Shown: positions 42,988 through 50,627 of the stretch, one piece after another | Layout: every line of letters starts with the position of its first letter | Position numbering within the stretch: the first letter of the stretch is position 1 | Assembly: GCA_964385465.1 (NCBI GenBank) | Contig: CAYLPJ010000015.1 | Span: 1 to 64,000, forward strand | Reading direction: 5' to 3' | Source of the DNA: CAYLPJ01 sp964385465 | GTDB lineage: Bacteria > Planctomycetota > Phycisphaerae > SM23-33 | Length of the DNA stretch: 64,000 nt | The notes under the pieces: model-generated | What the model was told of the DNA's origin: nothing | Database searches by the model: none | The model's input: only the letters and a program-made list of their open reading frames with translations | Program-made: the position numbers and the translations under genes

Positions 42988-45900
42988 ATGCGACATATCT
43001 TGGGAATCGTTCTCGCCGGCCTGGTCCTCACTTCGACCCCGGCGGCCGCCGCAACCCCCGGAGAACTGCTCGACGCCGCCGGCGTCCGCGGCGGGCTGAT
43101 CGTCCACGCCGACTGCGGAGACGGCAAGCTGACGGCGGCGCTGCGCGCCAACGACGCCTGCGTGGTCCACGGCCTGGCGACGACCGACGCCGATCTCGCG
43201 GCGGCGAGGGAGCACGTGCGGTCCCGAGGCCTCTGCGGCCCGGTGGCGGTCGCGAACTGGTCGGGCGGCCGGCTGCCGTATGCCGACGGCATCGTGGCGC
43301 TGCTGGTTGCCGAGCGCCCGCTCGATGTGCCCGCCGACGAGCTCCTCCGCGTGCTCCGCCCGGGCGGGGTGGCGATGGTCGCCGGGAAGAAGACCGTCAA
43401 GCCCCGGCCCGGCACCATCGACGACTGGACACACTTCCTCCACGGGCCGGACAACAACGCCGTCGCCCGCGACGAGGTGGTGGGCATCCCCCACCGGGCG
43501 CGGTGGGTGGCTTCACCGCGATGGGCGAGGCACCACAACCACCTGTCGTCGACCAGTGCAATGGTCACCGCCGGCGGGAGGCTGCTGGCGATCATGGACG
43601 AGGGCCCGGTCGTCTCGCTCGGCCAGGAGCCGAGATGGCGGCTGATCGCCCGCGACGCCTTCAGCGGCGTGCTGCTGTGGAAGCACCCCATCGGCCCGTG
43701 GGAACAGATACTCCGGCCGTTCCGCAGCGGCCCGGCGCACCTGTCCCGCCGGCTTGTCGCCACGACCGGGCGGGTCTTCGTCACGCCGGGCTACGGCAAG
43801 CCGGTGGTCGCCCTGGACGCCGCGACGGGTAAGGCCGTGCGGACCTACGACGCCACGGCCGGGGCGACGGAGATCGTCCATCGCGACGGCGTGCTGTACG
43901 TCGTCGCCGGCAAGGCCGCCGACGCCGGCGCGACCAAGGCCACTCGCCGGGGCCGGTACAGTCCGTCGGTCCACGACAAGCGGCTCCTCGCCATCCGCGC
44001 CGCCACGGGCGAGGTCCTATGGACGCTCGACGACGCCGACACCCGCGAGCTGCTGCCCACCACGCTCTGCCTCCACGGGCCCCGGGCCTTCTTCCAGGGC
44101 ATCCGCCACGTCGTCGCCCTCGATGCCGAGACCGGCTCGGTCGCCTGGCGCGTGCCCCGCCCCGCCCGCACCAAGCGACGGGGCTGGTCCACGCCGACGC
44201 TGCTGGCCTGCGACGGCGTGGTCCTCTCCGCCGACGGGGAGGGCCCCGAGAACCCGCCGGCCGCCGACGCGAAGGTCCAGTGGGTCGTCAGCGCGGGCGT
44301 GAACCCCAGCACGGGAGACCTGGTGGCCTACTCGGCCGATGACGGCAAGGAGCTGTGGCGCTGCAAGACCGCCGAGGGCTACAACTCCCCCCCGGACGTG
44401 TTCGTCGTCGACGGCGTGGTCTGGACGGGCACGGCCCGCGGGCGGAACGACCCCGACTTCACCGAGGGGCGCGACCTGAAGACCGGCAAGGTCGTCCGCC
44501 GCCTGGCCACGGCCGAGGCGTTCACGGACACCCACCACCACCGCTGCTACCGGAACAAGGCGACGTCGCGGTACATCGTGCTGGGGCGGACGGGGATCGA
44601 GTTCATCGACCTCGCCGGGGCCGACCCGCAGCGACACTGCTGGGTCCGCGGCGCCTGCCAGTACGGCGTCCTGCCCGCCAACGGGCTGATCTACGCCCCG
44701 CCCCACGCCTGCGGGTGCTACATCCAGAGCAAGCTGGCGGGCCTCTGGGCGCTGGCGCCGCGGCGGGAGTCCGGCCGGGCCGTCCCGCAGGCCGACCCGG
44801 CCCATCCGCTGGTCAAGGGCCCGGCGTTCGGCAAGGTCGATCCCGACGCCGCGAAGATCGCCGGCGAGGACTGGCCCACCTACCGCCACGACCGCGCCCG
44901 AACCGCCAACACCCCCGCCGCCGTGGGGACCGACCTGTCTGCGGCCTGGACGGCAAAAATCGGCGGGCGGCTCAGCGGGCTGGTCGTTGCCGGTGGAGTG
45001 GCGCTCGTCGCGGCCGTCGACGCCCACACCGTCCACGCCCTCGACGCCGTTACCGGGCGGCAGCTCTGGAGCCGCACCGTCGGCGGGCGCGTGGACTCCC
45101 CGCCGACGATCCACGCCGCCACGGCCGTCTTCGGCTGCGCCGACGGCTGGGTCCGCTGCCTGCGCCTGGGCGACGGGGAGTTGGTCTGGCGCTTCCGCGC
45201 CGCCCCCGCCGACCGGCGGATGATCGCGTTCGACCAGGTCGAGAGCGTCTGGCCGGTGACCGGCAGCGTGCTGATCCGCGACGGCGTGGTGTATGCCACC
45301 GCCGGTCGGTCCAGCTTCCTCGACGGCGGGATGCTGCTGCACCGCCTGGATGCCGCCACGGGCCGGCGAATCGCGACCAAGCGGTTCTACAACCGCGACT
45401 CGAACACGGGCGCCCAGCCGGAAGAGGCCATCGAGGACACCGAGCTCCCCGGTGCCCTGCCGGACGTGCTCGTGGACGACGGGCGGTACATCTACCTCCG
45501 CGACAAACGAATGGAGCCGGACGGCACGGAGCACCCGCCGACGGTCGCCCACCTGTACAGTTCGGCCGGGCTGCTGGACGACGCGTGGTGGCACCGCACG
45601 TACTGGACGTGGGGCGAGCGCAACTGGGGCCGCGCCAGCGGCTGGGCCGTCATGAGCAGGTTCCGCCCCAGCGGGCGGCTGATGGTCGTGGAGGAACACA
45701 CCGTCCTCGGCTACGGTCGTCAGAACGTCGGGGGCAACCGCCTCCGCGGCTACCACCTGTTCCGCGCCGACAAGAAGGTCACCGTGCTGGACCGCAAGAT
45801 CCGCAACAACAACCGGGCGATCATGGCCCACCAGAAGCCCGCCAAGGTCCACCACCGCTGGTCGCGGAACGTGCCCATCGTCATCCGTGCCATGCTGCTG

Positions 45901-46140
45901 GCCGACGGGACGCTCTTCGCCGCCGGGCCGGTCATGGAACGCAAGCGCGAGCCGGCCTTCGACGACCCCGCCGCCGAGGCCGCCCTGCTGGCCTTCGACA
46001 GCGAGGGCAAGGACCTCGCCCGCCTTCCGCTGCCGTCCCAGCCGGTCTTTGACGGCCTGGCCGCCGCCCGCGGCCGACTGTACGCGGCGTGCGTCGACGG
46101 CTCGGTGATCTGCCTTTCCCGCAAGAGGCAGCAGGAGTGA
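42988..46140 (+). CDS. Exported PQQ beta-propeller with methyltransferase-like N-terminal domain
   Basis: A 1050-aa protein starting after GGGAAGGAA, with signal peptide ending near residue 22 (TSTPAAAA). Residues about 23-135 have a class I methyltransferase look: HADCGDGKLTAAL (motif I), LPYADGIVALLV, and LLRVLRPGGVAMVAG. A long propeller with PQQ-like blades follows (VVALDAATGKAVRTYDA, LLAIRAATGEVLWTLDD, VHALDAVTGRQLWSRTV). The export signal makes SAM-dependent catalysis unlikely, so the N-domain is probably degenerate or a fold-only relic. Confidence 0.85.
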   Translation: MRHILGIVLAGLVLTSTPAAAATPGELLDAAGVRGGLIVHADCGDGKLTAALRANDACVVHGLATTDADLAAAREHVRSRGLCGPVAVANWSGGRLPYADGIVALLVAERPLDVPADELLRVLRPGGVAMVAGKKTVKPRPGTIDDWTHFLHGPDNNAVARDEVVGIPHRARWVASPRWARHHNHLSSTSAMVTAGGRLLAIMDEGPVVSLGQEPRWRLIARDAFSGVLLWKHPIGPWEQILRPFRSGPAHLSRRLVATTGRVFVTPGYGKPVVALDAATGKAVRTYDATAGATEIVHRDGVLYVVAGKAADAGATKATRRGRYSPSVHDKRLLAIRAATGEVLWTLDDADTRELLPTTLCLHGPRAFFQGIRHVVALDAETGSVAWRVPRPARTKRRGWSTPTLLACDGVVLSADGEGPENPPAADAKVQWVVSAGVNPSTGDLVAYSADDGKELWRCKTAEGYNSPPDVFVVDGVVWTGTARGRNDPDFTEGRDLKTGKVVRRLATAEAFTDTHHHRCYRNKATSRYIVLGRTGIEFIDLAGADPQRHCWVRGACQYGVLPANGLIYAPPHACGCYIQSKLAGLWALAPRRESGRAVPQADPAHPLVKGPAFGKVDPDAAKIAGEDWPTYRHDRARTANTPAAVGTDLSAAWTAKIGGRLSGLVVAGGVALVAAVDAHTVHALDAVTGRQLWSRTVGGRVDSPPTIHAATAVFGCADGWVRCLRLGDGELVWRFRAAPADRRMIAFDQVESVWPVTGSVLIRDGVVYATAGRSSFLDGGMLLHRLDAATGRRIATKRFYNRDSNTGAQPEEAIEDTELPGALPDVLVDDGRYIYLRDKRMEPDGTEHPPTVAHLYSSAGLLDDAWWHRTYWTWGERNWGRASGWAVMSRFRPSGRLMVVEEHTVLGYGRQNVGGNRLRGYHLFRADKKVTVLDRKIRNNNRAIMAHQKPAKVHHRWSRNVPIVIRAMLLADGTLFAAGPVMERKREPAFDDPAAEAALLAFDSEGKDLARLPLPSQPVFDGLAAARGRLYAACVDGSVICLSRKRQQE

Positions 46141-46254
46141 ACGCCGAGATGAACGGATGCGACACCGGCAGGAAACATGACAGGGATGCATGGGATGCGA
46201 GCGGAAAGCTCCCGGGCTCCAAGCGGTCTCAGATAGGTTCGTTGCGGTTCCTGC

Positions 46255-46275
46255 GCCGGACGCGGCTCGTCCGGC
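46255..46275. repeat. Perfect 8-bp hairpin
   Basis: GCCGGACG, loop CGGCT, CGTCCGGC. No T-run follows. It forms a pair with the hairpin 16 bases downstream. Confidence 0.5.
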
Positions 46276-46290
46276 AAGGCGGGCGAAGCA

Positions 46291-46310
46291 GGCGATGCCG
46301 TAGCATCGCC
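46291..46310. repeat. Perfect 8-bp hairpin
   Basis: GGCGATGC, loop CGTA, GCATCGCC. With its neighbour it may be a REP-like element or a strong mRNA end structure for the large PQQ gene. Confidence 0.5.
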
Positions 46311-46576
46311 GATGCAGGCCAACGCGGCCAGGCGGGCCGGGGACCAGCAGGAACCCAACATGACGTATCTGGGGCCGCTTAGAGCGTCCCGCTGCTTCTC
46401 TGCAACGTCCCATCCCCGGCATCCCCTGTGTCCCTGCTGACTCGGCTTGTCGTATCCGCGTTCATCCGCGTTCCTTCCTTCGGGTCCCCGTTGCGTTGCC
46501 AACCACGTCGAACCTTTGTGAGGCCGGTGTCGTTTGATAGCGTGGTAAGAGTGTGCCAACCCACAGGAGAGACACG

Positions 46577-47713
46577 ATGCGATATAGCGTTTGGGCGATG
46601 GCGGCGGTGGCGATGCTGGGCGGGACGGTCTTCGGCGGAGAGGTGGCGTTCGAGAAGACCGTCGTGGACGGGACGTTCCGCTCCGAGGGCGTCGACGCCG
46701 CCGACGTGAACAAGGACGGGAAGATGGACATCCTCGCCGGCGACGTCTGGTACGCCGCGCCGGACTGGACCGGCGGCGAGGTCCGGAAGGTCGGCAAGTA
46801 CAACCCTGCCAAGGGCTACAGCCAGTGCTTCGCCAACTGGGCCTGGGACGTCAACGGCGACGGCTGGACCGACTCGGTCATCGTCTGCTGGCCGGGCAAA
46901 AAGGCCATCTGGTACGAGAACCCGCAGAACAAGCCCGGCCACTGGAAGGCCCACGAGTTCTGCAGCAGCGCCTGCAACGAGTCGCCGTTCTTCGGCAAGG
47001 TCTTCGACGAAGGCCCCCCGGCGCTGCTCTGCGGGACCAAGGGCAGGATGATGCTGTATCGCCCGTCCGGCGAGGCCGGCGGGTCGTGGCAGGCGACGGC
47101 GATCAGCAAGCCCAAGGCCCCGGGCACGAAGCAGTATTCTCACGGCCTGGGCGTCGGCGACGTCAACGGCGACGGGCGGCGGGACGTGCTGGTCACCGGC
47201 GGCTGGTGGGAGGCCCCGGCCGACCCGGCCGGGACGCCGTGGACCTTCCACAAGGCGGACATCGGCGCCAAGAGCGCGGACCTGCTGGTGACGGACGTCG
47301 ATGGCGACGGCGACGCGGACGTGATCGCCTCCTCGGCCCACGGCTACGGGATCTGGTGGCACGAGCAGCTCGACGGCGGGAAGTTCACGAGGCACGAGAT
47401 CGACAAGAGCTTCTCACAGGTCCATGCCCTGCGGCTGGCGGACGTCAACGGCGACGGGCTGACCGACGTGGTCACCGGCAAGCGGTACTTCGCCCACAAC
47501 GGGCGGGATCCCGGGGGCAAGGACCCGGACATCCGCCTGGTCTGGCTGGAGCTGACCCGCCCGGGGAAGGGCAAGGCGAAGTTCGTGCTCCACGACATCG
47601 ACAACGACTCCGGCGTGGGCACGCAGTTCCGCGTGCTGGACTTCAACGCCGACGGCAAGATCGACGTGCTGACGTCCAACAAGAAGGGCGTCCACCTCTT
47701 CCTCCAGAAATAG
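46577..47713 (+). CDS. Exported FG-GAP/VCBS repeat protein
   Basis: A 378-aa protein with a signal peptide (first about 21 residues) and repeated calcium-binding FG-GAP blades: DAADVNKDGKMDILAG, DVNGDGWTDSVIV, GDVNGDGRRDVLVTGG, DVDGDGDADVIASS, DVNGDGLTDVVTG, DFNADGKIDVLTS. The repeats form a seven-bladed propeller like integrin alpha. Role unknown; such proteins in planctomycetes are secreted. AGGAGA precedes the ATG. Confidence 0.88.
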   Translation: MRYSVWAMAAVAMLGGTVFGGEVAFEKTVVDGTFRSEGVDAADVNKDGKMDILAGDVWYAAPDWTGGEVRKVGKYNPAKGYSQCFANWAWDVNGDGWTDSVIVCWPGKKAIWYENPQNKPGHWKAHEFCSSACNESPFFGKVFDEGPPALLCGTKGRMMLYRPSGEAGGSWQATAISKPKAPGTKQYSHGLGVGDVNGDGRRDVLVTGGWWEAPADPAGTPWTFHKADIGAKSADLLVTDVDGDGDADVIASSAHGYGIWWHEQLDGGKFTRHEIDKSFSQVHALRLADVNGDGLTDVVTGKRYFAHNGRDPGGKDPDIRLVWLELTRPGKGKAKFVLHDIDNDSGVGTQFRVLDFNADGKIDVLTSNKKGVHLFLQK

Positions 47714-47763
47714 CCGGAGGATCGTGGGACCGGAAGATCGGTAATCCGGTACCCCTGCCGGTC

Positions 47764-47792
47764 TTGTGACCGCCGGGGGTTCCTCGTACCAT
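47764..47792 (+). promoter_or_regulatory. Promoter of the VWA-ExbBD operon
   Basis: TTGTGA (47764-47769), 17-base spacer, TACCAT (47787-47792). Initiation near 47799 gives a leader of about 90 nt. Confidence 0.5.
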
Positions 47793-47804
47793 GAATTCAG
47801 GAAA

Positions 47805-47827
47805 CCTCTGTTGCGCCGCGACAGAGG
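47805..47827 (+). promoter_or_regulatory. 5' UTR hairpin
   Basis: CCTCTGT and ACAGAGG pair across a 9-base loop, close to the predicted mRNA start of the VWA operon. It could stabilise the transcript or block access to it. Confidence 0.35.
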
Positions 47828-47888
47828 GGATTGTCCTGGTGGGAGAGGCCGGCCGCATGCAGCGGGAACCGGCCGCGGGACGAGGAGC

Positions 47889-48866
47889 ATGACCGGCACC
47901 GACCACGAAACCCGGGAGGACCGGCCCGCCGGGCGGCGGGCGCGGAGGCACGACTTCGCCCTCGGCTGGGCGCTCTCGGCGGCGGTCCATCTCGTGCTGC
48001 TCGGCGCCTTCCTGGTCGTGACGGCCTGGTGGGCGGACGAGGGCGAGCCGGGCCCGCGCCGGCGGCCCGTGAAGGTCGTCGTGACCGACCCGAAGCCCGC
48101 GCTCGATGCCGCCGCCTTTCCGGACGTCGCCGCCGAGCCGCTAACCGGGGCGCTGGCGGTCCCCCGGCTGAAGGACTCGCCCGTCGAGAAGCCCGTGCTG
48201 GCGCTGGGCGAGGCGACCCGCCGGACCTCCAAGGTCGAACGGCTGATCGGCATCGACGTCGGGGCCGGCGGGGACCTGCCGGCCGCGATGGACGGCAACT
48301 GGACGGACCTGGCCGCCGGGGCCGAAGGCACCGGACGGGGCGGGGCGAGCTTCTTCGGCCTCGAGGCGCGCGGGGAAGAGTTCGTCTTCGTCGTCGACCG
48401 CTCGGGGAGCATGAAGGGCGCGAGGCTGGCCGCCGCCAAGGCCGAGCTGCTGCGGTCGGTTCGCCGGCTGGACCGCCGGTCGAGCTTCACAACGATCTTC
48501 TTCAGCACGCACGCCACGCCCATGCCGGGCAAGGGCCTGCTGCGGGCGACCGAGGGGAACAAACGCAAGCACTTCGCGTGGGTCGAGCGCATCGACGCCG
48601 GCGGCGGCACCGAGCCGCTGGGCGCCGTCAAGCGGGCCCTGGCCCTGCGACCCGATGCGATCTGGGTGCTCTCCGACGGCATCTTCGACCCGAGGACGAT
48701 CGAACGCATCCGTCGCGCCAATCCCGGCCAGGCCGTGCAGATCCACACCATCGCCTTCTACAGCCGCAAGGGCGAGGAGGTGCTGCTCCGCCTGGCCGAA
48801 CAGAACCGCGGGCGGTATCGCTTCGTCTCGCCCTCGGACGTCGGGCTGGGCCGCAAGGGAACGTGA
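47889..48866 (+). CDS. VWA-domain protein with TonB-like membrane anchor
   Basis: A 325-aa protein. A basic cytoplasmic tail is followed by one membrane segment (about 24-46) with Ser30 and His34 spaced SxxxH, the same motif that couples TonB to ExbB-ExbD. A Pro-rich linker leads to a von Willebrand A domain with an intact metal site: Asp170, Ser172, Ser174 (DRSGSM), Thr241 and Asp263 (LSDG). The C-terminal TonB domain is absent; the VWA domain takes its place outside the membrane. ExbB and two ExbD genes follow, so the anchor is probably energised by them (inference). Confidence 0.85.
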   Translation: MTGTDHETREDRPAGRRARRHDFALGWALSAAVHLVLLGAFLVVTAWWADEGEPGPRRRPVKVVVTDPKPALDAAAFPDVAAEPLTGALAVPRLKDSPVEKPVLALGEATRRTSKVERLIGIDVGAGGDLPAAMDGNWTDLAAGAEGTGRGGASFFGLEARGEEFVFVVDRSGSMKGARLAAAKAELLRSVRRLDRRSSFTTIFFSTHATPMPGKGLLRATEGNKRKHFAWVERIDAGGGTEPLGAVKRALALRPDAIWVLSDGIFDPRTIERIRRANPGQAVQIHTIAFYSRKGEEVLLRLAEQNRGRYRFVSPSDVGLGRKGT

Positions 48867-48914
48867 CCGCCGCAAAGGCCGCCGGGGCCGAGCCCGGCAC
48901 ATGGGAGTGAGCAC

Positions 48915-49652
48915 GTGGGACGACGTGACGTGACGGCGTGGGCGGCATGCGGGCTGGGGGTGCTGGCAGTCGCGGCGGCCGCGGCCGGGCAGACGACCGC
49001 CGGCGCCGAGCCCGGCGACGGACGAGAGCTGACGCTCTGGAACACGATCGAGGCCGGCGGGATCATCGGCCTGCTGGTGATCCTGATGTCCCTGGCGGCC
49101 GTGGCGCTGATCGCCGAGCACTTCCTCTCGATCCGCCGGGCGCGGTTCCTGCCCGAGCCGCTGGAGAAGGCCCTCGGCGAGCACCTGTCGGTGGGCAACT
49201 TCGGCGTCGCCGTCGAGCTGTGCCGCAAGTCCGACACCTTCCTCGCCCGCGTCGTCGAGGCCGGGCTCGCACGCCGCGGCGGGATGTTCGGCTTCTTCGA
49301 CATGCAGAACGCCATGCAGGAAGTCGCCGAACGCGAGGTTGCGCGCCTGTACCGCAAGCTGGAGTACCTGGCCTTCATCGCCTCGGCGGCGCCGATGCTG
49401 GGCCTGCTGGGCACGGTGACGGGCATGATCCGGTCCTTCAACGTGATCGCCTCCACCGAGGGCGCCGCCCGCCCCTCCCAGTTGGCCGGGGGAATCTCCG
49501 AGGCCCTGATCACCACGTGCATGGGCCTGATCGTGGCGATCCCGTCGATGTTCTTCGTCTCGCAGTTCCGCAACCGCATCGACGGGTACGTCGCCGAGAC
49601 CGAAACCGTCGTCGAACGCCTCCTCGGCCGCTTCCGTTCCGAGCAGCGATGA
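48915..49652 (+). CDS. ExbB/TolQ/MotA-type proton channel protein
   Basis: A 245-aa protein. GTG start after GGGAG; an N-terminal signal-like segment ends in AGA near residue 31, then three membrane helices: about 42-66 (AGGIIGLLVILMSLAAVALIAE), about 150-175 (ASAAPMLGLLGTVTGMIRSF), about 190-215 (ALITTCMGLIVAIPSMFFVS). The GLLGTVTGMI and GLIVAIPS segments are the family's pore motifs. It forms the stator ring around an ExbD dimer. Confidence 0.93.
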   Translation: MGRRDVTAWAACGLGVLAVAAAAAGQTTAGAEPGDGRELTLWNTIEAGGIIGLLVILMSLAAVALIAEHFLSIRRARFLPEPLEKALGEHLSVGNFGVAVELCRKSDTFLARVVEAGLARRGGMFGFFDMQNAMQEVAEREVARLYRKLEYLAFIASAAPMLGLLGTVTGMIRSFNVIASTEGAARPSQLAGGISEALITTCMGLIVAIPSMFFVSQFRNRIDGYVAETETVVERLLGRFRSEQR

Positions 49653-49758
49653 CTGACTGTTCCAGGAGACATCCCGGGAATGAACGCGGATGCGGCGAGC
49701 AAGGGCCTCTCGCCCGCGTTCACCAGCGGCCGGCCCTGCCGGTTCCTGGAGAAAGACC

Positions 49759-50202
49759 ATGAGGCTGCATAAGACCAAACGGAAGTATGGGTGTGCGATC
49801 GACATCACGCCGCTGATCGACGTGGTGTTCCTGCTGATCATCTTCTCGATGGCGGTCTCGCAGTTCTCCCGGCTCCAGGCCGAGGACCTGCGGCTGCCGG
49901 AGGCCCGGGAGGGCACACGCCCGATCGCCTCGCTGGCCGGGCGGCTGGTGATCAACATCCGACCCGACGGCAGCCTCGGCGTCCTCGGCGCCGACCACAC
50001 GCTCGACACCCTCGCCGCCCTGCTGGCAGACCGCGTCCGCACACGCGGCGCCGGGGCCCTGTCTGTCATCGTCCGCAGCGACCGCCGCACGCCGTGGGGC
50101 TTCGTGCGACCGGTGCTCAAGGAATGCGCTGCCGCCGGCATCGCGGACGTGAACGTGGCCGTGCTGGACCCCGGCGCAACGGGAGGCGGTGGCACGCCGT
50201 GA
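49759..50202 (+). CDS. ExbD/TolR-type protein (first copy)
   Basis: A 147-aa protein with a short cytoplasmic tail, one membrane helix with the proton-carrying Asp21 (ITPLIDVVFLLIIFS) and a periplasmic domain. GGAGAAAG precedes the ATG. The stop overlaps the GTG of the second ExbD gene. Confidence 0.93.
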   Translation: MRLHKTKRKYGCAIDITPLIDVVFLLIIFSMAVSQFSRLQAEDLRLPEAREGTRPIASLAGRLVINIRPDGSLGVLGADHTLDTLAALLADRVRTRGAGALSVIVRSDRRTPWGFVRPVLKECAAAGIADVNVAVLDPGATGGGGTP

Positions 50203-50627
50203 AGCTCACGCGCCGGACATCACGTTCGCCCAGGCCCGGGCTGCGGATGGCGCCCATGATCGACGTCGTCTTCCTGCTGCTGATCTTCTTCATGTGCACG
50301 TCGACGTTCCTGCGACCCGAGCACGACCTGCCCAGCCGCCTGCCGGCCGCGGGGCTGCCCGGCTCCACGCCCGAGCCCCTGGACCCCGTGCGGATCCGGC
50401 TGTCGGTCGCCGACGACGGCGTGCGTGTAGCCTGCGACGGCCAGCCCGCACGATCCCGCGAGCATCTCGCGTCCATGCTTCGCGCCCGGCGTTCGCTCGG
50501 CGACCCGCCGGTGATCATCGCCGGCACGGACGCCGTGCCGTTCGACGACATGGTCGCCGCACTGGACGCCTGCCACGCCGCCGGGCTGTACCGCACCGCC
50601 TTCGCCGCCGGGGGGGCCTCGCCGTGA
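50199..50627 (+). CDS. ExbD/TolR-type protein (second copy)
   Basis: A 142-aa protein with proton-path Asp22 (MAPMIDVVFLLLIFFM). GTG start overlapping the stop of the first copy (GTGA). The two copies differ widely outside the helix, which suggests a heterodimer in the ExbB pore. Confidence 0.92.
   Translation: MKLTRRTSRSPRPGLRMAPMIDVVFLLLIFFMCTSTFLRPEHDLPSRLPAAGLPGSTPEPLDPVRIRLSVADDGVRVACDGQPARSREHLASMLRARRSLGDPPVIIAGTDAVPFDDMVAALDACHAAGLYRTAFAAGGASP

Larger units (their letters stand above)
46141..46576. other. 436-bp intergenic region with two hairpins, no gene seen
   Basis: Both strands were read and no convincing gene was found. The region holds two perfect 8-bp hairpins (46255-46275 and 46291-46310) and stretches of repeated GGATGC and CCGCGTTCATCCGCGTTCC words that look like decayed dispersed repeats. 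Confidence 0.55.
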
